A model generated the notes under the pieces. The model did no database searches. It was not told the DNA's origin and was given only the letters and a program-made list of their open reading frames with translations. Below, one piece after another: positions 16,528 through 24,843 of a DNA stretch of 64,000 nucleotides (its first letter is position 1; each line of letters starts with the position of its first letter). Origin of the DNA: Polycladomyces subterraneus (lineage in GTDB: Bacteria; Bacillota; Bacilli; Thermoactinomycetales; JIR-001). The DNA lies in NCBI RefSeq assembly GCF_030433435.1, contig NZ_JANRHH010000038.1:1-64000 (forward strand). The letters are read 5' to 3'. The position numbers and the translations under genes are program-made.

Positions 16528-17777
16528 GTTGTCAATTCACCTTTCTTTATTCGTTCCTGAAGGAGAAAGAGCATTTGCTTGGCAGCACGGACTCGGATGT
16601 CCTCTCGGGATCCGCGGAACGTAAACCGGTAGGCACGGGCAGGACGTCCTCTCTCCGCAATACCGACATAGACCAGACCGACCGGTTTCCCCTCCACAGG
16701 TGAAGGGCCGGCGACACCCGTTACACTCAATCCCCAATCGGCGTCCATCCGCTGTGCAGCCTGCTCCGCCAAGGTGCAAGCCGTTTCCATACTGACCGCC
16801 CCATGTACGTCGAGAATATTCCGCGGTACCCGCAACAGCCATTCTTTCGCTTCGTTAGTATAGCAGACCACACCGCCTTTGAACACTTCGCTTGCCCCTG
16901 GAACCGAAGTGATCATCTGTGCCACCAGCCCGCCCGTGCAACTTTCCGCCAATGCCAGTGTCTGACCTCGATCGCGCAACCGATTTACCGTCACCTGTTC
17001 CAACGTTTCGTCCCGCTCGCTGTAACAATACGCTCCCACTCTGTCCAATATCGCCTGCCGGACGGGCGCGATCCGTTCCTCCGCTTCCTGTACATTCGAC
17101 GCTTTGGCGGTCAAGCGAATGGTGACTTCCCCGAGTTTCGCGTAAGGGGCAATGGTTGGATTGGTCTGCTCGTCGATCAGATCCTTGATCCGCTCTTCCA
17201 GGTGAGACTCCCCGATGCCGAAAAACCGGAGCACCTGCGAATGGATCACCTCTTTTTCGGGCAAGAGGGAGATCAAAAACGGTTTCACCTGCTTTTCAAA
17301 CATCGGGATTAACTCATGCGGCGGCCCTGGCAACATCACATAGGTAACTCCTTCATGCGTAACGGCCAGTCCAGGTGCAGTGCCGCGATCATTGGGGAAA
17401 ACCGTGCCTTGCGGAAAAACGAGGGCTTGTTTATAGTTTCCGGATGGTACAGGCACCCCTCTTTGGCGAAACAGGTCTTCAATCCAGCGTCTGGTGGGCG
17501 GGTGTTCCACCAGCTCAACCCCCAACACTTCCGCCAACGTTTCCTTGGTGAGGTCGTCTTCGGTCGGTCCCAATCCGCCCGTCAAGATCACGAGGTCCGA
17601 TCGCTCACGTGCTTTGCGGATCACCTCTTTCAACCGCTCAGGATTATCTCCCACGGTGATATGGTAATAAACGCCGATTCCCAGCTCTGAACACTCCCGT
17701 GACAAAAACGAGGCATGGGTATTAAGGGTATGTCCCAACAATAGCTCCGTTCCCACTGCGATGATTTCGGCGCGCAA
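16524..17777 (-). CDS. cinA: CinA family protein (competence/damage-inducible; NMN deamidase type)
   Basis: A 417-residue two-domain protein. The N-terminal MoaB/MogA-like domain carries AVGTELLLG, LTGGLGPTEDD and VMLPGPPHEL (about 1-250). The C-terminal domain carries LALAESCTGGLVA and TGVAGP, typical of the PncC nicotinamide-nucleotide amidase that recycles NMN to NaMN. The TTG start at 17777 sits behind GGAAGAGGAG. It follows pgsA by 23 bases and is coupled to the helicase gene. Confidence 0.93.
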   Translation of the reverse strand: MRAEIIAVGTELLLGHTLNTHASFLSRECSELGIGVYYHITVGDNPERLKEVIRKARERSDLVILTGGLGPTEDDLTKETLAEVLGVELVEHPPTRRWIEDLFRQRGVPVPSGNYKQALVFPQGTVFPNDRGTAPGLAVTHEGVTYVMLPGPPHELIPMFEKQVKPFLISLLPEKEVIHSQVLRFFGIGESHLEERIKDLIDEQTNPTIAPYAKLGEVTIRLTAKASNVQEAEERIAPVRQAILDRVGAYCYSERDETLEQVTVNRLRDRGQTLALAESCTGGLVAQMITSVPGASEVFKGGVVCYTNEAKEWLLRVPRNILDVHGAVSMETACTLAEQAAQRMDADWGLSVTGVAGPSPVEGKPVGLVYVGIAERGRPARAYRFTFRGSREDIRVRAAKQMLFLLQERIKKGELTT

Positions 17778-17800
17778 TACTCCTCTTCCTTTCTCTTTTG

Positions 17801-18385
17801 TCAGCGGCTTTTGGAGAAGCGAATCACCTGATAGTTTTTGGAGAAGTAATCAATCCCTGACAGCAGGGTGATGATCACTGCCACCCAAGTGATTATCTCA
17901 TCAAAAGGAAACGCAATGGTGGAAAACGGGAAATTGTTGACGATCAATACCACGATCGCAATGATCTGCACGATGGTCTTCAATTTCCCTAGAACACTGG
18001 CTGCGATAACCTGGCCTTCCGCGGCCGCCACCATCCGAAGTCCCGTGACGGCAAACTCCCGGCTGATGATGACAATCGCGATCCACGCCTCTAAACGCTG
18101 CATTTCCACCAAGGATATCAAAGCAGCGGAAATCAGCAGTTTGTCCGCCAACGGATCCAAAAATTTCCCCAAATTGGTCACCAATTTCTTTTTTCGAGCG
18201 ATATATCCATCCAAGCCGTCGGTGATCGCCGCCAAGATAAAAATGACGGCTGCAATGATTTCACTAATCGTGATCTCCCCGCCGCCGAATCGAATCACGC
18301 CCAAATTCAGCCGGACCAACAAGAAAATCATTACAACCGGAACCAGAAATATCCGCGCCAGGGTAATTTTATTTGCCAAATTCAC
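17801..18385 (-). CDS. pgsA: CDP-diacylglycerol--glycerol-3-phosphate 3-phosphatidyltransferase
   Basis: A 194-residue integral membrane enzyme making phosphatidylglycerophosphate. The CDP-alcohol phosphotransferase motif is complete: DGLDGYIARKKKLVTN followed by LGKFLDPLADK, with the four aspartates. Several hydrophobic helices span the rest. The GTG start at 18385 has GGGAGGTTCG upstream and overlaps the stop of a small open frame (GTGA), suggesting coupling. A strong sigma-A promoter is at 18646-18675. Confidence 0.95.
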   Translation of the reverse strand: MNLANKITLARIFLVPVVMIFLLVRLNLGVIRFGGGEITISEIIAAVIFILAAITDGLDGYIARKKKLVTNLGKFLDPLADKLLISAALISLVEMQRLEAWIAIVIISREFAVTGLRMVAAAEGQVIAASVLGKLKTIVQIIAIVVLIVNNFPFSTIAFPFDEIITWVAVIITLLSGIDYFSKNYQVIRFSKSR

Positions 18386-18558
18386 GTCAGCGAACCTCCC
18401 CCGCGAGATCTAGGTCGCAAAAACGGGTAATTGAGGAAATGGTTTCCTTTGTATGCAGTATCGCCGATCTCCGGGAAATCCAACGTCACATTTGTTCGCG
18501 CACGGGAACAATTGCGGATAGACCGAAGTGGGATCACCGGTTCCGACGATTCCGCCAT
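18382..18558 (-). CDS. Small hypothetical protein upstream of pgsA
   Basis: A possible 58-residue protein beginning MAESSEPVIPLRSIRNCSRA. It is not recognised. In its favour: GGAGGAG at 8 bases before the ATG, a consensus promoter about 90 bases upstream, and a GTGA overlap with pgsA that would couple translation. Against: biased arginine/proline-rich composition with no clear fold. It could be a leader peptide that sets pgsA translation. Confidence 0.42.
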   Translation of the reverse strand: MAESSEPVIPLRSIRNCSRARTNVTLDFPEIGDTAYKGNHFLNYPFLRPRSRGGGSLT

Positions 18559-18645
18559 GAAGTGAGCTCCTCCATGATGGTGTTTATGTACGAAAAACAC
18601 GATTGATTGCCTTGTTCCCCCCAGCGTCTCATTCATCCTTTCGTA

Positions 18646-18675
18646 AGTATAAACGATCAAATTCAAGCCTGTCAA
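18646..18675 (-). promoter_or_regulatory. Sigma-A promoter of the pgsA unit
   Basis: TTGACA-N18-TATACT on the minus strand. The -35 overlaps the U-tract of the terminator at 18671-18707. Confidence 0.75.
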
Positions 18676-18707
18676 AAAAGAGCAAAAGGGGAAATCCCCT
18701 TTTGCTC
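18671..18707 (-). terminator. Terminator of the fourth RodZ-like gene
   Basis: Perfect 12-bp stem GAGCAAAAGGGG/CCCCTTTTGCTC with a 4-base loop, followed on the minus strand by TTTTTTG. Confidence 0.93.
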
Positions 18708-18717
18708 AGACGGATAC

Positions 18718-19353
18718 TTATCGAGCAAGCTGAAATTGGTATGTGTGTTCCGTTTTGAGACCTTGCGTGTCCACCGTATAGCCATTGACGTCGATTACCA
18801 CATTTTTGGGGATCCATACTTTCAGAGAAATCCATTGGGGATGTTTCAGCACTTTGGTTTCCCCTTTTTGCAACACCATTTGGGACATGACCGGTTTGGT
18901 GGGGCCCCCGCCTCGTGCACGGAATTTAGTTGCTTTTTTCGCCTTTATGGTGACGATCACTTCAGAAGCATTTTCAATACGATACACATCCCCGTAATAA
19001 TTGGACTCCGATGGCTTCACCAGCTGCACCACGGCCTGAGAACCGCCGGTGTCAGGCCGTTTGACACTGTCGATGGAAGCGGTGGGCAATCCCTGGGTTG
19101 TTGTGGCATAGCTCCCGTCTTCGCTCTGAAGATACCAGATCGTCGTCGGAACCCCCAACAACAGCACACCTAGAATCACCCACACATACCATTTCGACAT
19201 TAACGCTTTCGGCTTCCACTTTTTCGGTTTCCACGCAAACTTTTTTCTTTTTTGTCTTTGTTCAGCATACCGTTGGGTACGGCTGAGTCTCACCCGTTCT
19301 TCCTGTCGAGACGAATCTGCCACTTTACCCGTCAACTCCCATTGTTTCTTCAT
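18718..19353 (-). CDS. RodZ/YmfM-like membrane protein lacking the HTH domain (copy 4)
   Basis: A 211-residue protein: a basic N-terminal tail (about 1-54), one membrane helix (55-75) and an outside domain like the DUF4115 domain of RodZ/YmfM, ending IDVNGYTVDTQGLKTEHTYQFQLAR. The C-terminal pattern (ISLKVWIPKNVVIDVNG) parallels the three RodZ-like genes upstream, but the helix-turn-helix is missing. An in-frame stop lies just upstream of the ATG, so no HTH was overlooked. The ribosome site for the ATG is weak, and a GTG inside (codon 21) preceded by AGGAAG is an alternative start. It has its own promoter and terminator. Confidence 0.7.
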   Translation of the reverse strand: MKKQWELTGKVADSSRQEERVRLSRTQRYAEQRQKRKKFAWKPKKWKPKALMSKWYVWVILGVLLLGVPTTIWYLQSEDGSYATTTQGLPTASIDSVKRPDTGGSQAVVQLVKPSESNYYGDVYRIENASEVIVTIKAKKATKFRARGGGPTKPVMSQMVLQKGETKVLKHPQWISLKVWIPKNVVIDVNGYTVDTQGLKTEHTYQFQLAR

Positions 19354-19523
19354 ACTGGCGCATCAATGCGGACGGATTGACACCGATACTTGCCACGTGA
19401 CTCGATTCACACGGCCCAAACAAGTACCAGAGGTGACCCATATCCATCCACGCAAGCTTCGACGAACCTGGGTAATTGGTCCTCCCTGTTCTCGTCGTCA
19501 CCCCAAAGGGTTCTGTCTCCGCC

Positions 19524-19552
19524 AGTATAACTTACCACCCAAACGCTGTCAA
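19524..19552 (-). promoter_or_regulatory. Sigma-A promoter for RodZ-like copy 4
   Basis: Consensus-grade TTGACA-N17-TATACT on the minus strand. It gives a roughly 165-base leader (19354-19517) in which I see no assigned motif or gene. Confidence 0.7.
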
Positions 19553-19570
19553 AAAACCGGATATTTATCG

Positions 19571-20620
19571 TTATGTCAATTTTTTCACGATATGAACATA
19601 GAAACTGGGATCCACCGGCTTTCCGTTGACCAGCATTCGGATGTTTTGGGGGAACTGGAATTGAACCCACAATTCGGCGTGAGCTCCCTCGTATTCAAAC
19701 TTCTCACCGGGATGCAAAGTGACATCCTTAATCGGCGCGCCGTTTTTTTGTTCGGAGATGACCACCCGACAGACATCGATGTCTTGAATGAGCAATTGAA
19801 TTTGCTTTTGGGACCGCAGTTCATACTTGTTCGTGTCTTCATTCTTGTCCACCAACGTCAATTGCGCGCTCGGATCCAAATCTCCGGCATTGGACAATGT
19901 CACTTGATTTTTGCCAGCCGCGGCTTGTCCGTCCCCACCGTCTTCCTTGTTGAGAAAGGAATATACGCCACCAGCGGTAACGGAAACCAGCAAAACACCT
20001 GACAATGCCCATAACCAAATCCGCTGTTTGCTTAACAATCCGTTCTTTTTCCTTGTGCGTGTTACCTTGCGTCGTCGCCCACGCCCACGAGCGGATACTG
20101 GGGGATTGGTACGCGACAAGGACAGTGATTCCGACGGACTTTCCCCCATCGGTGTAGCCGGTTCTGTTGCTTGGGGATCGGACAGCAATGCAGGGAAACG
20201 TTGTGTGCTATGTACCGACTGCGAATCATTCCGATATAATTGGCCGGCAGTCGTACTGGGTCTATGTATGGAAGTTTGCTCCATTCTGTCTGTTGCAAAT
20301 CTGCCCGTTGTCTGGGACGGTCCGTGCTCCTCCGGGTTGACCGCAGGCATCGATTGCGTCCATTCAAGCAATTTTTCCTGTGTCATCTCATCGGTACGGA
20401 ATTTGCGCAAGATGTGCTGGGGTTCCAAACCTATAGCTTCGGCGTATTGCCGCAGATATTTACGTGCGTAGTACGGACTGGGCAATTTGTCGAATTGACC
20501 GTTTTCAATGGCGATTAAGTGCCCCTTCAAGATCCGAGTCTTTTCCTGAATATCCTCCATAGTCAAACCGAGTGATTCACGTGTCTCCTTCAATTGGCGG
20601 CCGATCTCTGCTGCCGACAC
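19571..20620 (-). CDS. RodZ/YmfM-like HTH membrane protein (copy 3)
   Basis: A 349-residue protein: an N-terminal HTH_25-type helix-turn-helix (about 1-65, IGRQLKETRESLGLTMEDIQ), a long polar linker, a basic stretch (RGRGRRRKVTRTRKKNG), one membrane helix (about 201-223) and an outside DUF4115-like domain. RodZ proteins link the MreB cytoskeleton to the wall-growth machinery in rod-shaped cells. The GTG at 20620 (after AGGTGGAGGAAG) is preferred because it puts the HTH at the N-terminus; an ATG at 20650 behind GAGGAACCG is a real alternative. Confidence 0.8.
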   Translation of the reverse strand: MSAAEIGRQLKETRESLGLTMEDIQEKTRILKGHLIAIENGQFDKLPSPYYARKYLRQYAEAIGLEPQHILRKFRTDEMTQEKLLEWTQSMPAVNPEEHGPSQTTGRFATDRMEQTSIHRPSTTAGQLYRNDSQSVHSTQRFPALLSDPQATEPATPMGESPSESLSLSRTNPPVSARGRGRRRKVTRTRKKNGLLSKQRIWLWALSGVLLVSVTAGGVYSFLNKEDGGDGQAAAGKNQVTLSNAGDLDPSAQLTLVDKNEDTNKYELRSQKQIQLLIQDIDVCRVVISEQKNGAPIKDVTLHPGEKFEYEGAHAELWVQFQFPQNIRMLVNGKPVDPSFYVHIVKKLT

Positions 20621-20662
20621 CTTCCTCCACCTCCAAAAACTTGCCGTCATCGGTTCCTCATG

Positions 20663-20690
20663 TCAAAAGACTCTCGGAAACACCGAGAGC
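20663..20690 (-). terminator. Terminator/attenuator between RodZ-like copies 2 and 3
   Basis: CTCTCGG/CCGAGAG stem with a 5-base loop, followed on the minus strand by TCTTTTG. Copy 3 has no visible promoter after it, so some readthrough is expected. Confidence 0.75.
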
Positions 20691-20703
20691 CCCAAGGAGA
20701 TCC

Positions 20704-21903
20704 CTACTCATGAATCAATTTTATCTCAATCTTTTTCTCATTGGAATAATCGGTATTAACCGGCTGTCCAAAAACCGTGATTTTTACATTGCGCGGAATG
20801 TCCACTGTGATCCATAGATCGTTCGGATAGGAGAATGTCTGCTTATCCCCACTTTTCATTTGCCACGTTTTGATAGGAGTCCCGACTTCCTGATTACGGA
20901 TGGTGACGGTGGCATCACCGACGGCAACGATGTTGAGTTGAATTTCCTTGGCATGGACCAACTCGTAATGGTCCGGTGCAATCGCACTGGTAACCGTGGG
21001 GTTGAGTATCGGTTTCTGCTCCGATGTCGACGTCCCTTCCGCACTGGCGATTGCGGTAGACTTCTGCTTCACCGGCGCGGATTCGTTATCCATATACAAG
21101 GTGATGCCAAGCGCGATCGCAGCGATCACGAACAATATTGCCCCCGTGATTAAAAATCGGGTATACCATCTGCTGAAAGAAGAACGATGAGATGCAGATT
21201 GTTTTTTGGATCTGCGCGAGAGCCGGGAACCAGTCGATTCCTCCTCATCTGGCGGCGCTACGGGCAGCAGCTCTTCTTCGTTCGCTTCCGTTTTCGGTTC
21301 CTCGGACCGGATCCCCAACTCGGCCGGATCAGGCCAGTCAGCGGGTACCTCGATTCGCGGTGCGGAAGCTTGTCCGTCCGTTCGCTCGCCGACAGTGGCT
21401 ACCTCCTCCCATTGTTGGCGCGGAGGGGAAGATTCCGGTTCACCGCCTGTCGATCGAGTTCTGGAATACGTCCCCAATCGCCTGCGAGAACCCGGTTGTT
21501 CTGCCCGTGACAAGGAAGGGCGCTTTCCGGTATCCCATCTGCTCCCTCGTTGAAGTAGTGCTTCTTCCGATGAGGCAGCCGCCTCCGTTCTGTTGGTACG
21601 ACGTCTTCTGATACTGCCTGCGCGGGCATCTCGAGTTCTCGTGCGTACGTCGGCTGAGTAATTCCCCGCAGTCGTTTTGCCGGTCATGTACATGCGAATG
21701 AGTGCCTGAGGATCCTCCCCAACGCATTGGGCATAGGAACGCAAATAAGAACGGACGTATGGACCCGGCAATGCCCCCAACTGCCCCGATTCGATCGCCT
21801 GCAAATATTGCGGTTCGATGCCCGTCATTCTTGAGACATCTTCCAAAGTCAAACCTCTGGATTCCCTAGCTCGCTTGAGCCGGCGACCCGTCTCGGCCGA
21901 CAT
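20704..21903 (-). CDS. RodZ/YmfM-like HTH membrane protein (copy 2)
   Basis: A 399-residue protein with an N-terminal HTH (TGRRLKRARESRGLTLEDVSRMTG, about 3-65), a long disordered arginine/serine/glutamate-rich linker, one membrane helix (about 252-271) and a C-terminal outside domain ending ITVDIPRNVKITVFGQPVN. The ATG at 21903 follows GGGAGGTGG at proper distance and makes the HTH N-terminal. It starts 31 bases after copy 1, so the two are probably cotranscribed with ymfK. Confidence 0.82.
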   Translation of the reverse strand: MSAETGRRLKRARESRGLTLEDVSRMTGIEPQYLQAIESGQLGALPGPYVRSYLRSYAQCVGEDPQALIRMYMTGKTTAGNYSADVRTRTRDARAGSIRRRRTNRTEAAASSEEALLQRGSRWDTGKRPSLSRAEQPGSRRRLGTYSRTRSTGGEPESSPPRQQWEEVATVGERTDGQASAPRIEVPADWPDPAELGIRSEEPKTEANEEELLPVAPPDEEESTGSRLSRRSKKQSASHRSSFSRWYTRFLITGAILFVIAAIALGITLYMDNESAPVKQKSTAIASAEGTSTSEQKPILNPTVTSAIAPDHYELVHAKEIQLNIVAVGDATVTIRNQEVGTPIKTWQMKSGDKQTFSYPNDLWITVDIPRNVKITVFGQPVNTDYSNEKKIEIKLIHE

Positions 21904-21934
21904 CCGGCCCACCTCCCACCCCATGTTTCATTTA

Positions 21935-23080
21935 CTATTTTTTCAACTCAATCCGATAGCTTTTGGGTAGATTCTGTGCGGTCGTGTCAATATCGTTTCC
22001 GTTTACTTTGATTTCCGCGTTGGATGGAATGGACAGTCGGAACCATACAAACTTGCTTTTGTTGATGGGATAAATGTCTCCCGTTCTCATGGAAACACGC
22101 GCTTCGGGCTGCCCCACTTCATTTCCGTAGACCAGCTGTGTTTCGCCTTGGGATGCTTTGATTTCCACCGTGATTTTGTCTGCGCCTTTCAATTCGTACA
22201 AATCCCCTACGAAGTTACCGTCGCTGGTATCGGTCTCCACCCGGGACAGCGTCGGCGTAACGGCCTGTTTGGCATTGACCGTGCCATTACCTTGGTCAAT
22301 CAGTTTGGTGAAGGTCGAGTTATTGTTCGACGCCTCTTGGTTGTCGTCCTTCAGAACGAAGGTTAACGCCGCGGCCGAAACCAACAGGATCGCTCCAACT
22401 GCCGCTACCCGGATTACCCATTTCGGCGCGCCTCCTTTTTTGGGACTGTGATTGATATTGGTTCCCCGGCGCGAGAGGACGATGCTGCCCGAATCGGGTT
22501 GACCGGCGGCGTCAGTTGTACCGGCTTCCGAATTTGAGGGCAAAACAGGGAGGTTGGCCGTAGTCAGCCGATGCGTATCTTGCGAAACACGTGGAATGCG
22601 GCCGGTGTACTGCAAATCCGCATTGACGGCTTGTTGTGAACCTGTCACTTGCGGATAGCGCCCCGTTTGCTGCAATCTACCGCGTTGGGACACTCCCCTC
22701 ATCGGAGCTGTGTCGCCCAGTCGGATCCGCTGGGTGTGACCCAACTGATCTGTACGTGTACGACGGAAACGTCCCGTCTGTTGGCCGACCGGCCGTGTGC
22801 CGATCCGTCCCTGACGAGCAGTATTCTCCGTCGGGGCGGTTACACCTCCACGCACCGACTGATCGTATAGGCCCAACAACATTTGGGCGTCCAAACCGAG
22901 ACTTTTGGCATAGGTACGGATGAACGCCCGGACGTAAATGGGACTCGGTAGCTGATCAAACCGATCGTCCTCCAACGCCCGCAAATACTCTGCATGAATT
23001 TTGGTTCTCTGTTGCACCTCTTGCAAACTCAGACCCATCGCCTCTCGTGCCTGCCGAAAATGCAAGCCGATACCCGACAT
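21935..23080 (-). CDS. rodZ: RodZ/YmfM-like HTH membrane protein (copy 1)
   Basis: A 381-residue protein: an HTH at 1-70 (GLHFRQAREAMGLSLQEVQQRTK), a glutamine/arginine-rich linker with repeated TGR/QTGR words, a membrane helix (about 221-243) and a DUF4115-type outside domain (about 275-381). It occupies the Bacillus ymfM position directly after ymfK, so it is the best orthologue of the single Bacillus RodZ. The ATG at 23080 follows AGGAGGTGCGGGATCC. The linker-repeat composition differs from copies 2 and 3, arguing for old duplications. Confidence 0.82.
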   Translation of the reverse strand: MSGIGLHFRQAREAMGLSLQEVQQRTKIHAEYLRALEDDRFDQLPSPIYVRAFIRTYAKSLGLDAQMLLGLYDQSVRGGVTAPTENTARQGRIGTRPVGQQTGRFRRTRTDQLGHTQRIRLGDTAPMRGVSQRGRLQQTGRYPQVTGSQQAVNADLQYTGRIPRVSQDTHRLTTANLPVLPSNSEAGTTDAAGQPDSGSIVLSRRGTNINHSPKKGGAPKWVIRVAAVGAILLVSAAALTFVLKDDNQEASNNNSTFTKLIDQGNGTVNAKQAVTPTLSRVETDTSDGNFVGDLYELKGADKITVEIKASQGETQLVYGNEVGQPEARVSMRTGDIYPINKSKFVWFRLSIPSNAEIKVNGNDIDTTAQNLPKSYRIELKK

Positions 23081-23115
23081 GGATCCCGCACCTCCTGTCC
23101 TGGAACTCACGGTTA

Positions 23116-23880
23116 TCAGAAGCTGCTGTAGTCCGTCTCCAGCACCTTATAGTCGATGACTTCTTCAGGATGGTTGCGCAGCTCGATGATGTAATCAAAA
23201 TCATCCAGTGTGTATTCAGTTTCCCGCACGAAAATGTCCGGATGTTCGATCACTTTGGTTGCCGGCATCCGGATAATTTCGCGTACCAACATCGCATGGC
23301 GCTCGGTGGAGCGCATGGTGGAAACGATGCCGTCGATGATGTACACGTTCTGGGAGGTCATTTCGTCGTGGGCCAGCTGATTGCGGATCGTTTGCCTCAA
23401 CAATGTGGAGGAGACAAAAATCCAGCGCTTATTGGCGCACACACTGGAAGCGACGATGGATTCCGTTTTCCCTACGCGTGGCATGCCGCGCACGCCGATC
23501 AGCTGATGACCTTCCTTTTTCAAGAGTTCAGCCATAAAATCCACCAACAACCCCAGCTCGTCGCGCGTGAATCGAAACGTGCGCTTGTCCTCCAGGCAAC
23601 GGTCCAGGTAGCGGCCGTGACGGACCGCCATTCGATCCATCAGGGTGGGGGGGCGAAGCGCCGTTATCGTGATGTTGTCCACTTTGGTCAGAATAAGTTT
23701 GAGAGCGTCAATCTTTTCCCTGTCTTCTGTCCGAAGTAACATCCCCCTGCGTCGGTTTTCCACACCATTAATTGTCAAGATGTTTATGGAAAGCATCCCC
23801 AGCAACGAAGCGATGTCTCCCAGCAATCCTGGTCTGTTTTTATGTATTTGATACTCTAGATACCAGTCGTGGTCACTCAT
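23116..23880 (-). CDS. ymfK: YmfK family protein (DUF3388)
   Basis: A 254-residue protein conserved in this Bacillus neighbourhood. The N-terminal 75 residues look like an ACT-type regulatory domain (WYLEYQIHKNRPGLLGDIASLLGMLSINIL cut short here at GLL.DIASLLGML). A P-loop-like GVRGMPRVGKTES follows in the middle. The function is unknown. AAAGGTG lies before the ATG. It is the first gene of the transcript leading into RodZ-like copies 1 and 2. Confidence 0.8.
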   Translation of the reverse strand: MSDHDWYLEYQIHKNRPGLLGDIASLLGMLSINILTINGVENRRRGMLLRTEDREKIDALKLILTKVDNITITALRPPTLMDRMAVRHGRYLDRCLEDKRTFRFTRDELGLLVDFMAELLKKEGHQLIGVRGMPRVGKTESIVASSVCANKRWIFVSSTLLRQTIRNQLAHDEMTSQNVYIIDGIVSTMRSTERHAMLVREIIRMPATKVIEHPDIFVRETEYTLDDFDYIIELRNHPEEVIDYKVLETDYSSF

Positions 23881-24009
23881 CGCGGCACACCTTTCATGAA
23901 ATCTTCACGCATCTGTACACAAACAGATGAGTCTACCAAATTTGTTTAATAGTATATCACATGTTTCACTGTTCGCGTATCCTTTTTAACAAAGAAATCC
24001 TTTTGTAAC

Positions 24010-24050
24010 ATAAATGAAACGCCCCGCAAAATCTGGGCGTTTCATTTATT
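24010..24050 (-). terminator. Hairpin terminator between ymfJ and ymfK
   Basis: A 13-bp stem AAATGAAACGCCC/GGGCGTTTCATTT with a 10-base loop. The U-tract is poor, so the call is moderate. Confidence 0.6.
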
Positions 24051-24063
24051 TAAGTCTTTTATT

Positions 24064-24318
24064 TTACTTTTTGCCATCATTAACCATTTTCACCATCAAC
24101 CCAGCGATTGTGCGCTGTTCTTCTTCGTTGGCTACACTCCACAATTCCTTGAGCAATTTCTCTTGTTGATTTTCGGGATTTACCCCTTGAGCTAGATAAT
24201 CGCCGATCTGGTAAGCCAACTCATTGATCGTTTCCTGGTTCATGCCCATGCCTTCCGCTTGGTTGACACGTTGGGACAAGAAATTTTTCCATTCCTGAAA
24301 ATCGCTCAAAATGGACAC
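24064..24318 (-). CDS. ymfJ: YmfJ family protein (DUF3243)
   Basis: An 84-residue protein starting VSILSDFQEWKNFLSQRVNQAEGMGMNQ, with the family-typical DYLAQGVNPENQQEKLLKELW. A helical protein of unknown function, conserved in sporeformers at this site. The GTG at 24318 is chosen because AAGGAGGG precedes it and the family begins here; the open frame runs 60 codons further upstream with no support. Confidence 0.85.
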   Translation of the reverse strand: MSILSDFQEWKNFLSQRVNQAEGMGMNQETINELAYQIGDYLAQGVNPENQQEKLLKELWSVANEEEQRTIAGLMVKMVNDGKK

Positions 24319-24331
24319 CGAATACCCTCCT

Positions 24332-24360
24332 TTGTCATCCCTATCGGGTTTACGCATAAT
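24332..24360 (+). promoter_or_regulatory. Plus-strand promoter candidate
   Basis: TTGTCA-N17-CATAAT, about 100 bases ahead of the plus-strand open frame at 24463. Confidence 0.45.
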
Positions 24361-24462
24361 ATGATCGTTCCCGATGTTTTTTATGCAACCATGAATAAGG
24401 AGGTGGGGAATGGCGCAGGATAAAATAGGAAAACAAACGTCCACAAAGGGGATGTAATCAAC

Positions 24463-24837
24463 ATGCCAATCGATTCGAAACGACGCCCTTTCCTCCAATG
24501 GACCCGGTTCCTACCCCAATCGGATCGTTTTCCCCTTTCCCTGCACCTTCGACCGCACGAAATCCTGCTCCTTTGTCCAGCCCAGTTATCTCACGATAGC
24601 CGGAATGCCTATCAGACATTGTCCCAACGTTACGCCATCGCTGTCATGTCCTTGGATGAAGCCCTTCCCAGGGAAATGTGGGCATCCGTACGATTCGTAT
24701 TGACTTTGGAACAATTGTCGCTCACTAACATTCCATATATTTCTGGATGCCGTTGTCTCCGTTTGGTGGATGCCGGTCCTGTCGAAGTGGAAGAAACCGT
24801 CCGTTACCTTCTGGGACTGCGTCCATTGCCGAGTTAA
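24463..24837 (+). CDS. Hypothetical protein, plus strand between ymfJ and ymfI
   Basis: A 124-residue frame, not recognised. It fills what would otherwise be a 525-base gap, faces against the neighbours, has AAAGGGGATG before the ATG and a candidate promoter upstream, and ends 7 bases short of the convergent ymfI end. The sequence has protein-like alternation (HEILLLCPAQLSHDSRN, YAIAVMSLDEALP). Two cysteines at about 95-97 (GCRC) are notable. No membrane helix is seen. It could still be a chance frame. Confidence 0.5.
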   Translation: MPIDSKRRPFLQWTRFLPQSDRFPLSLHLRPHEILLLCPAQLSHDSRNAYQTLSQRYAIAVMSLDEALPREMWASVRFVLTLEQLSLTNIPYISGCRCLRLVDAGPVEVEETVRYLLGLRPLPS

Positions 24838-24843
24838 ATCGTA

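Noticed and set aside
23926-23990. Promoter of ymfK
   Set aside because: A TATACT -10 is present but the -35 region is poor.
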